Positions 1-11,199 of a stretch of DNA of 64,000 nt are shown piece by piece. Both the position numbers and the translations under genes were made by a program. Source of the DNA: Lepidostoma basale (taxonomy: Eukaryota > Arthropoda > Insecta > Trichoptera > Lepidostomatidae); the NCBI GenBank assembly GCA_022606425.2, contig JAHDVF020000223.1:248001-312000 (forward strand), written 5' to 3'. The notes below the pieces were generated by a model that did no database searches, was not told the DNA's origin, and saw only the letters and a list, made by a program, of their open reading frames with translations. How positions within the stretch are numbered: the first letter of the stretch is position 1; every line of letters begins with the position of its first letter.

Positions 1-884
1 CTCATCGATTGGTTTCTTTTCAACTGTCTTGGCAATCGTTTATTTCTTCATCCAATCAATGTTCCCTCGACATAATAAATTTGGTTTACAGCATCTAGGG
101 TTTATAACAGGGCGATATTACAAAATAATACTCGAAAGTATGCTCAAGTACACCTACTTTAAATAAAACATTTCATAGCCTTATATTCGATTCTTTAATA
201 ATGATGAATTTTCCAGATCAATAAATTCATCATAATAATTTACTTATAATTAACAAATGAAAAATCAAGTATCATCGTACATAATATACGGCAAGAAACG
301 AATTCTTGACTCCAAAACTATAGTAAATAAATCTAACGTAAACTTTTTAAAGATATGTCTCATGAGACTTGGATCTTCTGGCTTACAGAGGTTCAGCTCA
401 TGTGGCAGCTCAAGTTGGGATGTGAAGGGAGTCCTTTGTAAAAACGTTCGGCAAGTTTCAGAATGAATTCATCTATCATCGGGATTCCCGATTCTAGGTG
501 GAGTTGTGTAATCCTGGTCCTGAGATATGCAGATGATTTCTTCCGATTAATAGAAAATGTAAAGTAAAACCTGACAATCGAACTAAATCATCAAAAAACA
601 TGCATAGTTAATTTGATAATAAATAAGAAAACATTAATTACTCCTTCAGATGAACACTCCGGGTCACACAAATCAAGCCCCCGCATAAACTAACAACCCA
701 CCAAATCACCTTTCCAACTATGTTCCCATTAGACGTAAGAGGAATAGCCACAAGAGCTGAACATCTATAAGCCAGAAGATCCAAGTCAAATATTTTATAT
801 ATGAAATAAAAATAATTTCTTTCAAGAATTTCTAAGACATGCGTGCTACCTAGTATGATATATATCACGCATAGATTGTTTTAC
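1..884. other. AT-rich stretch, no gene recognised
   Basis: No convincing exon or complete element is seen. It contains one dispersed repeat (405-545), listed separately. A chance-looking string reading RYADDFF lies near 523-546 on the plus strand without further reverse transcriptase motifs. Confidence 0.5.
405..545 (+). repeat. Dispersed repeat shared with 28225-28340
   Basis: Both copies share the words 'gagtcct', 'gtaaaaacgttc', 'tttcagaatg' and 'cgggattcccgatt' in the same order and spacing. The family is not identified. The element ends cannot be fixed from two diverged copies. Confidence 0.6.
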
Positions 885-1155
885 CTACCGGCCGCCAGAA
901 CCAACCTGCCTCTGGTGACACTGGTGGGAAGAGAAATTAATCTGCTGAACGCCGTCTTTCATATTAGTGAAAGTACGTTCAGAAGGCAAATACTCTTAAT
1001 TCTGGAGAGTATCCTGTCTTGCTAATGTTGAACCATCTCTCATGCGTTTCTGGTAGTATACTATACACAATATATTATATTATTTTACCTGTTCTCAATG
1101 GATGCCTCAAAAATTTATTTTGTAATGTCTGTTGAGGAAATAAACTGATTTGATT
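885..1155 (+). mobile_element. Family F retroelement 3' end, copy 1
   Basis: This is the most complete copy of a repeat seen six times in the window (also 18580-18810, 26125-26395, 34385-34635, 40035-40745 and 46145-46460). It ends in AATAAA (1139-1144) followed by a 'tgatttgattt' tail, as expected for the 3' end of a polyadenylated retroelement. No reverse transcriptase is attached, so LINE 3' end and SINE cannot be told apart. Confidence 0.7.
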
Positions 1156-1372
1156 TGAAAAGCTCGGGCAGACAATGTACAAAGTCAAGTGTCTACTAAG
1201 AACATCTGAGATGAAGGCCTTAAGATCCATTACTGGAAAAACTCTCCGAGATCATGTCCGTAACGCGGACATAAGAAAAACCTGCGAAATAGAGGATGTC
1301 ATTCAGTGGAGTGGATCCAGAGAAGATACTGGAGGGACCATATAGCCAGAATGGATAGTGACATACTCGGAT
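1156..1372 (+). mobile_element. Non-LTR retrotransposon fragment, family B
   Basis: Conceptual translation gives EMKALRSITGKTLRDHVRN and then an IRKTCEIEDVIQW segment. This is the region C-terminal to the reverse transcriptase in RTE-like non-LTR elements. It is 5' truncated and frameshifted near 1305. Other copies lie at 5165, 11200, 11835, 13285, 20105, 38870, 39800 and 43758. Confidence 0.7.
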
Positions 1373-2039
1373 TAATTATATGTTATTATACCTAATATAT
1401 TAGAGAACATACGGTAAACTTATTTATTTAAAAAAATAAGTTTGACTCGAGATAAGTGGGTGTTTTATAATTCTGTCGTTAATTTACGTATTTTTTCATT
1501 GTGATTACATGGGTACCTCATTTGCATCTAAATGCACACGAGGGTTAAAGTATGGAGAAAGTTTCGCGATTGGGACACAATCGTCATAATGAACACGATC
1601 ACTCACGGGTTGAATCAATCACTGTTCTTTTAAAGTGCAATCGAAATTATCTGGCATCTGCATATGTGAACACAACGCGTTCGACTGATACGTTATGTCA
1701 ACTGATCGAGGGTGCGATGCACTCACAGATAATACTCACTTTGGCCTCAATCAGCGACGGTTGGACTGTTGGTATTTTGACGAAAGCACCGGAATGAATT
1801 ACAAAAATTAACCTTTGCGATTGCGAAATCGTAAAGACGTTTTTATAAATGTCCAATTGCATAAACCCGCGCAATTACACATGTACAATGGATACACCAA
1901 AATAATTACACCTGTGGTCATGCCAGTGAAGAGAACGAATGATTATGATCACTTCGTAAACTGATATCTTTCACATCATAAAATAACTAATTTAGAATTT
2001 TCTCTTACACACTGGTGTTACTGTATTACATTATTATTT
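1373..2039. other. No gene recognised
   Basis: An 81-codon ORF (1552-1797 plus) has no recognisable domain. 'acgagggttaa' near 1530-1542 resembles an isolated end of the TTAA-type MITEs described below, but no partner end was found. Confidence 0.4.
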
Positions 2040-2390
2040 AACTAACTAACTAACTAAAAATTACGCCGTTTCCTCGGAGGGGTAGGCAGAGAGGATGGAT
2101 CGCCACATTGTTCTATCTTGACATAACTCTCGCGCCTCATCTATATTCCCACATCGTGACATGCACGCTCGTCGATTGTTCCTACTTCGAACATGGCCGC
2201 CTTTCAGTAATTGATTAATTTGGTCATGCCATGTCTTCCTTGGCCTTCCTTTACTTCTTTTTCCATTCACACTATTTGTATATATATTTTTAACCATTCT
2301 TCCCTCATCCATTCGTTTCATATGTCTAAACCATCTTAGTGACCTTATCTTGATTTTATCTGGGCCAGTAATACTGCATCCATCTATATA
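2040..2390 (-). mobile_element. Non-LTR retrotransposon 3' fragment, family A, copy 1
   Basis: The minus strand reads GRPRKTWHDQINQLL and, further on, CQDRTMWRSILSAYP before a stop, directly followed by a (GTTA)n tail seen on the plus strand as 'actaactaactaacta' (2040-2056). This is the extreme C-terminus plus the simple-repeat tail of an RTE-like element. Family A is the most abundant element in the window, with more than 20 fragments on both strands, all 5' truncated. Confidence 0.8.
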
Positions 2391-2546
2391 TCATTATTTC
2401 AATAATAACTGTTAAGATTCGATTATTAAAATGCTTGAAAAATATGAGAAGAATATTTAACCAATTTCTCACAAAGTTTTAAAATTAAAATTGTTTTTTC
2501 ACATATTTAAGTTTATTTATAATGTTATGATCGGCAACATAAATGT

Positions 2547-2700
2547 TCTTTAGAGAATCAGAACTGAGAGGGAATTGTTGGGCAATATTAAAACGCATAA
2601 GGTGGCATATTTAAGTCATGTACTTAGGGGAGGAAAATATGGATTGATGCAAATGATCTATGAAGTGTTGGCAAAAGGCGAATCTCTTGGTTCCATAACA
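2547..2700 (+). mobile_element. Non-LTR retrotransposon fragment, family D
   Basis: Translation gives ELLGNIKTHKVAYLSHVLRG followed by GKYGLMQM. This matches the 'LGHMLREEKYHLL' region of the better copy at 14408-14840. It is a short decayed piece. Confidence 0.6.
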
Positions 2701-2791
2701 TAAGGGACTGAACTAGTTAAAAAGAACTGAGAAGCTGTTTCGACCTGCCTTGGATAGATACGCCTACTCTCAAATGATAGTCAACAAAATC

Positions 2792-2811
2792 GGGGGGAGG
2801 GGGGGGGGGGC
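2792..2811 (+). repeat. Poly-G tract
   Basis: Nearly uninterrupted G, broken by a single A, in otherwise AT-rich sequence. It could form a G-quadruplex. Homopolymer length is also a common assembly error. Confidence 0.8.
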
Positions 2812-3774
2812 GTAAGTTGACACCGTAAAAAGATGAATAACATGTTTTTCTTTTGTTTAACATATCTTTGACTGCGAGCCAAAGCTAGTTAAACTATTTC
2901 CATTTTATGGTAATTTGAATTCAATTAGCTGATTTTCAAAAACATTTAGGCAACTCTTTTGGACACAAACGGTTAACAAAAATATAATATCGATATGAAA
3001 CTAAGAGATAACATACGAGTTTTTCTGAAGGATCCCGAATATGTCAACGTCAGTGAGGCAGTAAAGAATTTTTATGAACACTGCCTCCCTGACCCCAAAA
3101 ATGTCCAAATCCGAGATGTTTAAATTCAGCGTCAAAGGCAGGTTAGTTCTGCGTAACGGAGCAAGAATAATTGATGTCAGATAACCATCAGGAACAAAAA
3201 GACCTAGCATATTTGGAATCGATCAAGGGCCATCGGTGTGACAGTCATAGCTGTTGCCGCTCGTAGTCGACTTATCGAATTTATTATATCTTTTAGAAAA
3301 CAGACGTTCTCGTAAGTAGTTTTTGTTTTGTGTGGAGTTTCACATCATTATTCAAGAAACAGAAATATTTTGTGCGAATTAAAATTAGGTGATAAGGTAA
3401 AAATATGTTTGCTATCAGAATGATTTATAACTTACACTGAATGTATTTTATTTATACGTAAGCTTAAAATATAATTTTAATAGACTAACGTTGATTCTCC
3501 AGTCATTAAACAAACGTGTTGAAATGTTCTATTCACACAAATTAAATATCTGGTTGTATACAAAAATTATCTTTATAATGAAACAAAATCATTCTTGGAG
3601 TCATTGTTTGCGGATTAAAATTTCTCAAGACGACTTCCTAGTTAATAAAAAAAAAATGTTTGTATTGTAATCATGTACTAGTATGTATGCATAAATATAC
3701 GTATTTTATGATTTGATGTTTATTAAAATTAGAATATTTTAAGGGCGTCTTTATTATAAAACGTAAGTTCACAA
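2812..3774. other. Unclassified; one short protein-like ORF
   Basis: A 42-codon ORF (2995-3123 plus, MKLRDNIRVF to VQIRDV) has balanced, protein-like composition. It shows no splice-site pair or domain that I can recognise. It may be an old transposon exon. The rest is AT-rich and empty. Confidence 0.3.
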
Positions 3775-4030
3775 CTAACACATTTATAAGGATTAATTTT
3801 ATCTCAATAGAGACGAAGATGCAAACCGGAAACTGAATATGGTGATCGAGGTGTTTACGGGACTTATGACCTGTCATTGGTTGGGTTAAGCGCACGCTTT
3901 ATGTAATTACAACATTCCCCATTCCACCTTTCTTATGACTACCATGTCTGACAATTTTTTGGAACTTGTATATATGTTAATATCCAACACCACAATTCAC
4001 ATGTCAGTTTCAATTTACAGACCAGCGCCA
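3775..4030 (+). repeat. Dispersed repeat G, copy 1
   Basis: About 250 bp, closely matched at 32985-33230 inside the large intron of the gene. Both contain 'atctcaatagagacgaagat' and 'gacttatgacctgtcattgg'. The family is unknown. Confidence 0.75.
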
Positions 4031-4084
4031 TCTATGAAGATTAGATTTTTTTAGAAGATTACATTTGTAAGATTTTCTTCACAA

Positions 4085-4455
4085 AACAAGTACTTTGTTC
4101 TGCACTGTCGGTTAGTTAACCTAATAATTATTATATAATAAATAGGCAAAATAATGTCGTCAAAAATAAGTACGAGAATATTTAGAAACTTCGAATCTCT
4201 CCGAAAGAAATTCTAAATGGACACGTTGCGCATACCCGAGAACGTTTCTGGATTATTTTGAAATTTGTTCTAATTATCGTTGAATGACAGTAGTTTAGTT
4301 TAAAAAAAGTAGAACAATTTAGTGTTGTTAATAAAAAAATATAATTTGCATTAAAAGTAAAAACTTATTACTGTTTACAATTGTACAATTTTAAAGGGTA
4401 GAAGACCTTTACTACCGTGAATATTTCACGGGTTGCAGCTAGTTATAGTATATTA
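4085..4455 (+). repeat. Dispersed repeat related to 35160-35530
   Basis: It shares 'agtacgagaatattt', 'cattaaaagt', 'aacttattactg' and 'gtgaata...cgggttgca' in the same order with the sequence following the 227-bp tandem repeat in the gene intron. It is probably the same unnamed element. Confidence 0.5.
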
Positions 4456-5164
4456 TTTTCACAAATAACTTCCAGAGATTTCTAATAAAAAAATCCTTAA
4501 TAAGATTTTTTAAATTTTATTCTACTTAATTTTAAGCATCGAACGGTTTCGGCAGCTTGCTACTCTCTCCTGATTTGCAGATCAAGCAACAGATGAATCT
4601 TTTTCCTAGTTTCAATGGTATAAGTTGTCTTCTTCCTCTTGTCTATGGTAAAAGTAGTTCTATATTTCAATGAAACAGTAATCCTCCTATCGAATTTACC
4701 AACGAATTTACGAAACGACGCAAAGTCGGCTATAACTTCTACCACAATGGTAAGAAGAAGAAAGGAGAGGATATAATAGATAAGTAGGATTTTAAGGCCT
4801 TCCCTGACAGTCATTCCCAACAGATGAGCTTATCCTACACATATGCGCGAATTCAAGAATCCATGTAGGAACACTTTCTAGACATCAATTTAAATATTCG
4901 CATATCTTCATGCTTCTCGTATCTATAAGTCATTCACTTAAATGGTTGCATGCGCACGTACAGGTAGGCATAATGATTAGATGCTTAGACGCTTAATGCT
5001 TAATCCGTGATTATCTCAAACGATGTATTCAATGTATCAATTACATAATATTCAATAAAGGTAATGGCGTTGAAATTTTACATCTTAATAATAGAAATAT
5101 ACCTTGCAATTTTATAATATAAAAAAGTATTGAAAATAAAGAAAATATTTTATAAAAAAGTATT
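4456..5164. other. No gene recognised
   Basis: The 86-codon minus ORF at 4560-4820 has low-complexity composition and no domain. I see nothing else. Confidence 0.4.
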
Positions 5165-5285
5165 GAAAATAAGATTCCCGCAACGGATCGGAGAGTCTTG
5201 ATTTCTGTGGTTCTTAGGAGACTTTTTGTTCTGATGGTGTTCTCGTTTCTATTCCACATTTTATTATAGGACGTACGCATGTCTT
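5165..5285 (-). mobile_element. Non-LTR retrotransposon fragment, family B
   Basis: The minus strand reads LLRTTEIKTLRSVAGI, the family B C-terminal region, and shares 'cccgcaacggatcgg' with 11448-11461. It is a short truncated copy. Confidence 0.65.
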
Positions 5286-6483
5286 GTTGGGTTACAACTG
5301 ATGTTTTTTTTTATATGTATTATTTGAAATAAAGAAAATAATTAAATCATTAACAGAGTTACCAAGGTTTTCATCAGACGTTATCTTAGGATATGTCATT
5401 TAAAGAATTGTAGTAGTCAACTGAATCGTAATAATAAGAAGAAGGTTATCAAAAATATAATCGTATCTTAAGCACAACCTTGATCACAATCACTTGATTC
5501 AAGTGTATTTAACTTGTAAATATAATATATTATTACTAATTATTTACTTTACCTTAGCGTCCAGCACTCAGTTCATAAAAGCCATGGACACAAATAAAAG
5601 TAAAAATATGCGATTATGCGTACAAGTGACATGGAATGAATAATAAATTGCACATTGCATACTGCACAACAGATGCACCATGACGCAAGAATGCCGTGTA
5701 TGGGTCCTGCACGTGAGACAGTATGTCCGCATACTGGAATCAGCGCCCTTTATGTAACCGGTTTGATGGCGGGTAGTCCGGTCAGATGGGACAGTGACCT
5801 AAATATTAAACTGGACATTCGAAGAGAGCCTCACACAAGAACGCTCAGATGCTAGCGACACAGTATAACCTACGCACATCTGACACCAATAACATTCTCC
5901 AATTAAATACGCATCATCTTGATAATAAACTAACTAAAACTGTTAATGAAAACTTTGTTTTTTGTATCACAATTGCATTTTATTTTATTTTACGCGACTT
6001 CGCTTTTTTTAAGAGTGTTAAAATTCCTTCTTATTCCCCATTAGTATATAGTACATTAAAAACTTTTCCCTGTACAATCTTGCTAAAATATAATAATACT
6101 ACCTTCAACTTTTGTCCCCTTTCCTATTAATGTAATCTATGTACTTCCTGTTATTGTTTATCGTTTTTAATTTATTATGTTTCATCGTTTTTGACTCTAT
6201 ACTGTGTGTAATTGTTCCTTCTAATTACTGTTTTTTTATTTTTTTTTTTTTTTTTATTATTATTCTTTTTCTTTTTTCTTTTTATTATTATTATTATTAT
6301 TTTATTATATTTTCCGCCTTTAATATTTTCTCCTATAAATAGTTACTAACCGTTGTTTTAATACCTAACTCATATTCAGCAAGAACTTCAAAATTATATC
6401 AAAGTAATTATTCAAATTGACATAGGAACAAATACACACAAAGATTCGAAAAATCACGAAAATTCGACATTTGATATATTATT
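5286..6483. other. No gene recognised; T-rich tract
   Basis: A somewhat GC-richer patch (5640-5880) has no recognisable domain. 6228-6310 is an almost pure T/A tract. The ORFs across it are low complexity. Confidence 0.4.
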
Positions 6484-6533
6484 GTAACACCTGATGATCT
6501 TAACATTGGTTGATGAAAATACAATTGTGATAC
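6484..6533 (+). ncRNA. Decayed hammerhead-like motif (ACAGCTGT type)
   Basis: CTGATGA (6491-6497) is intact and follows the 'tgtaacac' found upstream of other copies. Helix II and the GAA segment are mutated compared with 15011-15046. It is unlikely to be active. Confidence 0.5.
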
Positions 6534-6984
6534 AAAAAACCAAGTTTATTCTATAACATTTTTAAAATGTTAAGGATAATACCTGTTTTGGTCAACACAA
6601 TTGACTATTAAACTAACTAAATATCTTGGATAATTGATATCTTGGAAGCTTATCAAATTTCAAACGATTGGAAAAAATACATCTGTTATTTAATGAGGTT
6701 AGGTGTTACAACGTCCTGGAGCTTGAAGCTTAGAGCTTTCACTTACGACAGTCGCTTGATCACGAGAAGAGGTCAGAAGATGTTCGCAATCGTTTGATTG
6801 AAATGGACCATTTACGCGTGTGAACGAAACGATCATCAATCATAGAGCTGTTAGGTTTCGTATTTGGTAATATTTGTCTAAACCTATGCAAGCATCATAT
6901 ATTATAGTTATTCCATACGCTGTAAAAGCCTTACAAGCTCACGCAGCAATGAAAATTAATCAAAAAGTAAAACGAAAATTATAT
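6534..6984. other. No gene recognised
   Basis: AT-rich sequence with one unclassified GC-richer patch at 6690-6830. Confidence 0.4.
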
Positions 6985-7150
6985 AACTAACTAACTAACT
7001 AACCATCACGCCGTCTCCCCGAAGGGGTAGGCAGAAAGAATGGACTGTCACACTTTTCTCTCCTGACATATTTCTCTCGTTTCCTCAACATTCATACATC
7101 GTGTCATGCACGCGCGTCAATTTCTCTGACTCCTCACAAGGCCGACATTC
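6985..7150 (-). mobile_element. Non-LTR 3' end, family A
   Basis: Begins on the plus strand with (ACTA)n followed by the reverse complement of the family A C-terminus ('cacgccgtctccccgaaggg'). Only the last part of the coding region and the tail are present. Confidence 0.7.
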
Positions 7151-7259
7151 AATATACAAAATTATGTTAAAATTAAAATTAATTATTTTGTTTGTATTTT
7201 CACAATACTCAATTATCCGAAAAAGCTAAAATAGCAGTGTAAAAATCTGATAATATACC

Positions 7260-7690
7260 AACATATAGTATGGAAAAGAAGCATGGAATTGGCAAAATAA
7301 ATGTGAAAGTAGAATAAATGCAGTGGAAATGAGATCTATAAGATTAATGTGACATTAATTTGTATATGATTAAGTGTCAAATGTGCAGTACTATTGAAAG
7401 AGTTATGAACAAAATAACGAAAGAGTCATTATGATGGATTGAACATATGAAAGAAAGAATGGAAAAAAAGAGTATATACTAACATTGTAAATGGAACAAG
7501 ACCGACGGAAACGTAGCACGATTAAATCAATCAAATATTAAATGTTGGTCATGCGAAGAGTTGGAGAAACCGATGCATTATGTATGGGTGTTGAGGAATC
7601 AAGAGAAATATGTCAGAATTGAACAGTGTGGGGGTATTTTCTTTCTGGGTACACCTTAAGAGTCTACGTGATGGTTAGTTAGTTCGTTAT
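7260..7690 (+). mobile_element. Non-LTR 3' fragment, family A
   Basis: Diverged copy running from the AWNWQ...RINAVEMRS region to the terminal 'gatggttagttagtt' tail (7670-7685). Frameshifts are frequent. It lies tail-to-tail with the minus copy at 6985. Confidence 0.7.
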
Positions 7691-7984
7691 TACAGTTTGT
7701 GGATATAGTGACATAATGCCCCTGACATTTTTATGTAGATTATAATTTTGAATTGTTTAAACTTTTTTTTTATTAGAACATGTGTTTATGTATAATATAA
7801 TACATGTATATTATTTAAAGTAAATAAATAAATAAAAACAGAAACAATTTACCCCTATAATAAAAAATAAAATAAAACGTATTTTTTCTCGATGTCACAT
7901 CGCTAACGCTTATCTGTTTATTCAATAAACTTTATATTTAATAATATAGAATTTATTGAACAAACATATAATAATAATTAAATA
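7691..7984. other. AT-rich, nothing recognised
   Basis: Low-complexity A/T sequence only. Confidence 0.5.
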
Positions 7985-8160
7985 AAAAGTACGAATGAGA
8001 ATGTCTGTTTTCTAGGAGTTCTATTAAAATTTATGTGAACGGCGTGTTTTGCATGTCTAAGGCATTAAAACATCTTTGATAATGACTTTGATTGGCTTAA
8101 CATGTGATTCACATAAAATATAATAAAACTTCTATAAAACAGACGTTTTCATTGGTATTA
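7985..8160. mobile_element. Inverted-repeat element with decayed hammerhead arms (type 2)
   Basis: The left arm is the reverse complement of the right arm ('ataaaatataataaaacttc', 'aaaacagacgttttcatt'). Each arm carries a mutated hammerhead-like centre ending in ACATG. The same arm sequence recurs at 9860, 18240, 24830, 36410, 37310, 52490 and 56060. Confidence 0.65.
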
Positions 8161-8176
8161 ATAAACGCTTATCTGT

Positions 8177-8770
8177 TTAACCACTTCAATACCGTAAGGC
8201 CACTAGTGGCCGCTACGTAGGCGCACTACCAATACCGTAAGGCCACTTTGTATTAAAAATTATCCCAGTAGGAATTTTAACAATTTGTTTTATGTGGCTA
8301 GCGACATCTATACACTATCTCTGCAAGAAAAATGAACCTTCTGACGTTGGTCGATCTTATTGAAAAAGGGTTTTTTGTAGACGTCGAGCACTAGGGTTAC
8401 CACTTATGGTAAGGTTGGTATAAAGAATCAAAAGGATATCACTTGAAATAATTAACTGATACAACAAAGTATGTTGTATCAGTAACTGATACAACATACT
8501 TTGATTTTTAAATTTTTGCTTTCAATAAATATTTTTTTTATAAAAATGTAAAAATTATATTTATTTATGCTTGTGACAACCCTGAAAGAAAAATTAAGTA
8601 TACGAAATTTCGATAATGCAACTTGAAAATTTTAAACTTGACATATCATTTTATAGGTTAACTTTAAATATAATGCATAAAATCAATTAACACAATTTTT
8701 TTTAATAATTAAAAACATACGGTATGTGAGTGTTCCTAAGCTTAAAACATCACGGTACTTAAACGGTTAA
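8177..8770. mobile_element. piggyBac-like MITE with TTAA ends
   Basis: TTAA occurs at both boundaries (8177-8180 and 8767-8770). The ends are inverted: TTAACCACTTCAATACCGT on the left and TTAACCGTTTAAGTACCGT on the right, read inward. TTAA target duplication with CC-starting inverted repeats is characteristic of the piggyBac superfamily. No transposase is encoded. 'caataccgtaaggccact' is repeated internally near the left end. Confidence 0.75.
8465..8503. repeat. Perfect 18-bp hairpin inside the MITE
   Basis: Arms 8465-8482 and 8486-8503 are exact reverse complements around a TAA loop. Confidence 0.95.
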
Positions 8771-8788
8771 GAAAAGCTTCCAAGATGA

Positions 8789-9106
8789 TTAAATTTCAAA
8801 TAATTGTGTTTGCGAATTGCGATTATTGTATTCATCGATAATCGGTTTAGTTTCGGTTTCATTCGAGGCCGTACGCGAAGAATGCCGTTTCGCTTGGCCG
8901 TTAGAGATGAGACAACTCCGAGGCGTGACTTGCTGAAGACCCCCGGCTAAGATTATCGAGATCGAGCGTGTCAAGTGCCACACCTCCGTTGCGGAACCGC
9001 TCTGGTACTCGTGGGATCCAAATACACTGAAAAGACTTTCCCTATCGATTGTGAACTCTCCATTGCTTTGAACTGCTGGGAATACGGCATCAGAAGTCAC
9101 CGACAA
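8789..9106 (-). other. Unclassified 105-codon ORF
   Basis: The minus frame is open for 105 codons in GC-richer sequence and starts MSVTSDAVFPAVQ. No domain or signal peptide is seen. It abuts transposon fragments on both sides, so a transposon-derived origin is most likely. A real exon cannot be excluded. Confidence 0.3.
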
Positions 9107-9139
9107 TCCAAATCTTATCTTACATGTATCGACTCCTAT

Positions 9140-9270
9140 ATATAATAAAACAAGGAAACTGCAATATTCTGGTCACGTAATGAGAGGAAAAAAATACAAC
9201 TAATAATTCAGGTAAAAATACCAGGAAGAAGAGGACCAGTCGGAGAAGAATCTCTTGACTAGAATAGAAT
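9140..9270 (+). mobile_element. Non-LTR fragment, family D
   Basis: Translation gives RKLQYSGHVMRGKKY and then GKIPGRRGP. This is the conserved 'GH..R...Y' and 'G.R..GR' end of non-LTR C-terminal regions. Confidence 0.6.
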
Positions 9271-9274
9271 AGAA

Positions 9275-9335
9275 GGGGTACTCACCGCTTATCCGAGGCT
9301 GTTATAGGGCACAGCGGCGCCCTTTTAATCGCTCA
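9275..9335 (+). repeat. Dispersed repeat shared with 13720-13765
   Basis: Both copies contain 'ccgaggctgttatagggc' and 'agcggcgc'. The family is unknown. Confidence 0.6.
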
Positions 9336-9439
9336 TTCACTTCCTGGGTCCTTCCTTATCTATCCGGGACTGTTATTTCATTTACGAAAATCATAAAAGA
9401 CATCAGGACACGTTTATGCTCTATTTTTCCCTCGTTATA

Positions 9440-9590
9440 TGTTAGAAGGGGGACATATCTAGGCTGCACAATTTAAGACATTGATTCAGAAGTAGAACCA
9501 CATCGCTGTTCAGGGCAGCAGTCAACAAGGTAGAAATTGCCCTGATGTTCGCCAACCTTCGCAGAGGAGACGGCACTTAGAGAAGAAGAT
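9440..9590 (+). mobile_element. Non-LTR extreme 3' fragment, family D
   Basis: Reads VEIALMFANLRRGDGT then stop. The same ending is seen in decayed form at 15245-15420. It probably belongs with the fragment at 9140-9270, separated by a repeat. Confidence 0.55.
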
Positions 9591-9859
9591 ATATAATAAT
9601 TCTTCATATAAAATCTCAAATATAATGTATATATACTGTATATATGGGAATACTACGTGAATATTCTATAATAGTTAACGAAAGTCACACATGGACGGGG
9701 ACGGGTCTGAAGATTGCAAGATCGAAGCTGACGAAAGGGCTCCAATGCGTCCTATAACAGCTACTGGTCATCACTGAGTAACCTTTGCTTTTTAATACTG
9801 ATACACTTCTTTAGATTTTTTACACTTTTGTTCAGTGCGTCATGAACACATGAAGACTT
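9591..9859. other. Nothing recognised
   Basis: AT-rich sequence without ORF or repeat structure that I can identify. Confidence 0.4.
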
Positions 9860-9985
9860 TTCAGTAATTAATACAAATGAAAACATCCGTTTTCTAGAAA
9901 TTTTATTATTATTTATGTGAATGACATATTTCGCATTTTCAAATGCTGACATTTGATAATGCCTTAGACAGGCGAAATGTGGTGT
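9860..9985. mobile_element. Inverted-repeat element with hammerhead-like arms (type 2)
   Basis: A minus arm (9865-9935) and a plus arm with TTGATAA (9953-9959), the GCCT/AGGC helix and GAAA. The 3' half of the plus motif is lost at the junction with the next retroelement fragment. Confidence 0.6.
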
Positions 9986-10330
9986 TGGCGTCACATGCTG
10001 AGGATACCGTGGACTGTTAAAAGGTCGAACAACTCAGTCCTTAATGAACTCAAAATAACAGGAAGACTATCTGTAATACGAGTATGTAGTCAGCGAATAT
10101 TTAGTTTTTTGGTCACATTGCCAGGAGAGAGGTTGGTAACCTGGAAAAAAGTATTATCACGGTAAGTGTTCCAAGCAAAAGAAGTAGAGGCAGAACTCCT
10201 GCGCGGTGGTGTGACCAGATTAAGGAGATGACCGGGGAAACCTCTACTCGACCGTGCGAACTGTGGAAAACAGAGAGGATTGGAGACGTTTTGTTCAGGC
10301 AGTTCCATAGATCACGACCCTCAGTAATAA
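9980..10330 (+). mobile_element. Non-LTR fragment, family D
   Basis: Reads WRHMLRIPWTVKRSNNSVL, parallel to YRRMLRIPWTDRVSN at 14430. The later part (10130-10330) also matches 21195-21330. Confidence 0.7.
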
Positions 10331-10351
10331 GGAAACGAAGAAAGAAGAAGA

Positions 10352-10460
10352 CGAAGTCATGCGAAACATGTCATTCACTCAAAACTCTTAGAAGCGGACT
10401 TTTAATTCGTATTAATTATTTAAATACGGAGTTTTACTTTGTTAAATAAAAAATTGACTT
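10352..10460 (+). mobile_element. Type 2 hammerhead element, 3' remnant
   Basis: Begins inside the motif ('gcgaaacatgtcattcac') and continues into the type 2 tail ('cgtattaattatttaa'). The CTGANGA half is missing. Confidence 0.6.
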
Positions 10461-11129
10461 TTCAGACTTGTTTGAGCATTAAAAAAAGAGTAAAAAATTT
10501 CGTTTTCTTCTCGGGAAATTTTGTAATCAAACTTGTCTTTTACATTTCGCAAATCATTGCTTATCTTGTTAACAGCATCATTACTAACATTAAATCAGTC
10601 ATTCACTGCCAATGAACAATCCAATTAGCGATAATTTTCCAGGTGTTTTTACCTCCTCTCACAATGAACGCGCGCATGCGTAAGTGTGGATGCACGTTTT
10701 CCGTACTCCTACACAATACACTTGAATCTGCCATTGTGTTTCGCGAGAGAAAGTCAAAAGTGGTGTAAATATCTCGGAAAAAACATTGTCAAGTTCACTC
10801 TGGTATCTGTAACAGCTTCGCCGGTTACAGGAATTGGCAAGAAATACATTTATATGAATGACAATACAAGTTTTTCAAAATTAATTTCAACTTATTCTTC
10901 CTGTTCCTCTCCTCTCAGAGGTTGGACAACATCATAGCCATTTCTATCCTTAATACAGCGGCAACTGCAACTTTCTCAACCATTCTCTAAGGTTTCCTAG
11001 CCAGAGTTTCCTTCTTCATTTTCTTCTTCTTCCTTTACTTCTTCTCCTTACACTTCGTTTTCTGTTAATTTTATCTTGGATAATCAGATTCAGACTTCGT
11101 AATTATTATTTTTCTTCTTTGGTTTGCTC
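10461..11129. other. No gene recognised
   Basis: The ORF at 10686-10937 plus (83 codons) shows no domain. The rest is AT-rich with a CT-rich stretch at 10985-11050. Confidence 0.35.
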
Positions 11130-11175
11130 TGTAATGATGTAAAGAGCGATTTAATAAGATAATAATAATAAATGG
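11130..11175 (+). mobile_element. SINE 3' tail fragment
   Basis: 'gatgtaaagagcgattta' plus (AATA)n matches the tail of the SINE at 12421-12674. Confidence 0.55.
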
Positions 11176-11199
11176 AGTAGTGAGCGATTACGATGGTCA

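Noticed and set aside
523..546. Reverse transcriptase YADD box (RYADDFF)
   Set aside because: A stop follows shortly after, no other reverse transcriptase motif surrounds it, and the related repeat at 28225 does not preserve it.
1530..1545. Second end of a TTAA-type MITE (also 20708-20720)
   Set aside because: The sequence looks like a MITE terminus, but no matching inverted end was found within 1.5 kb, so no element can be drawn.
8789..9106. Protein-coding exon
   Set aside because: No splice signals at sensible positions and transposon pieces on both sides; kept only as unclassified ORF.
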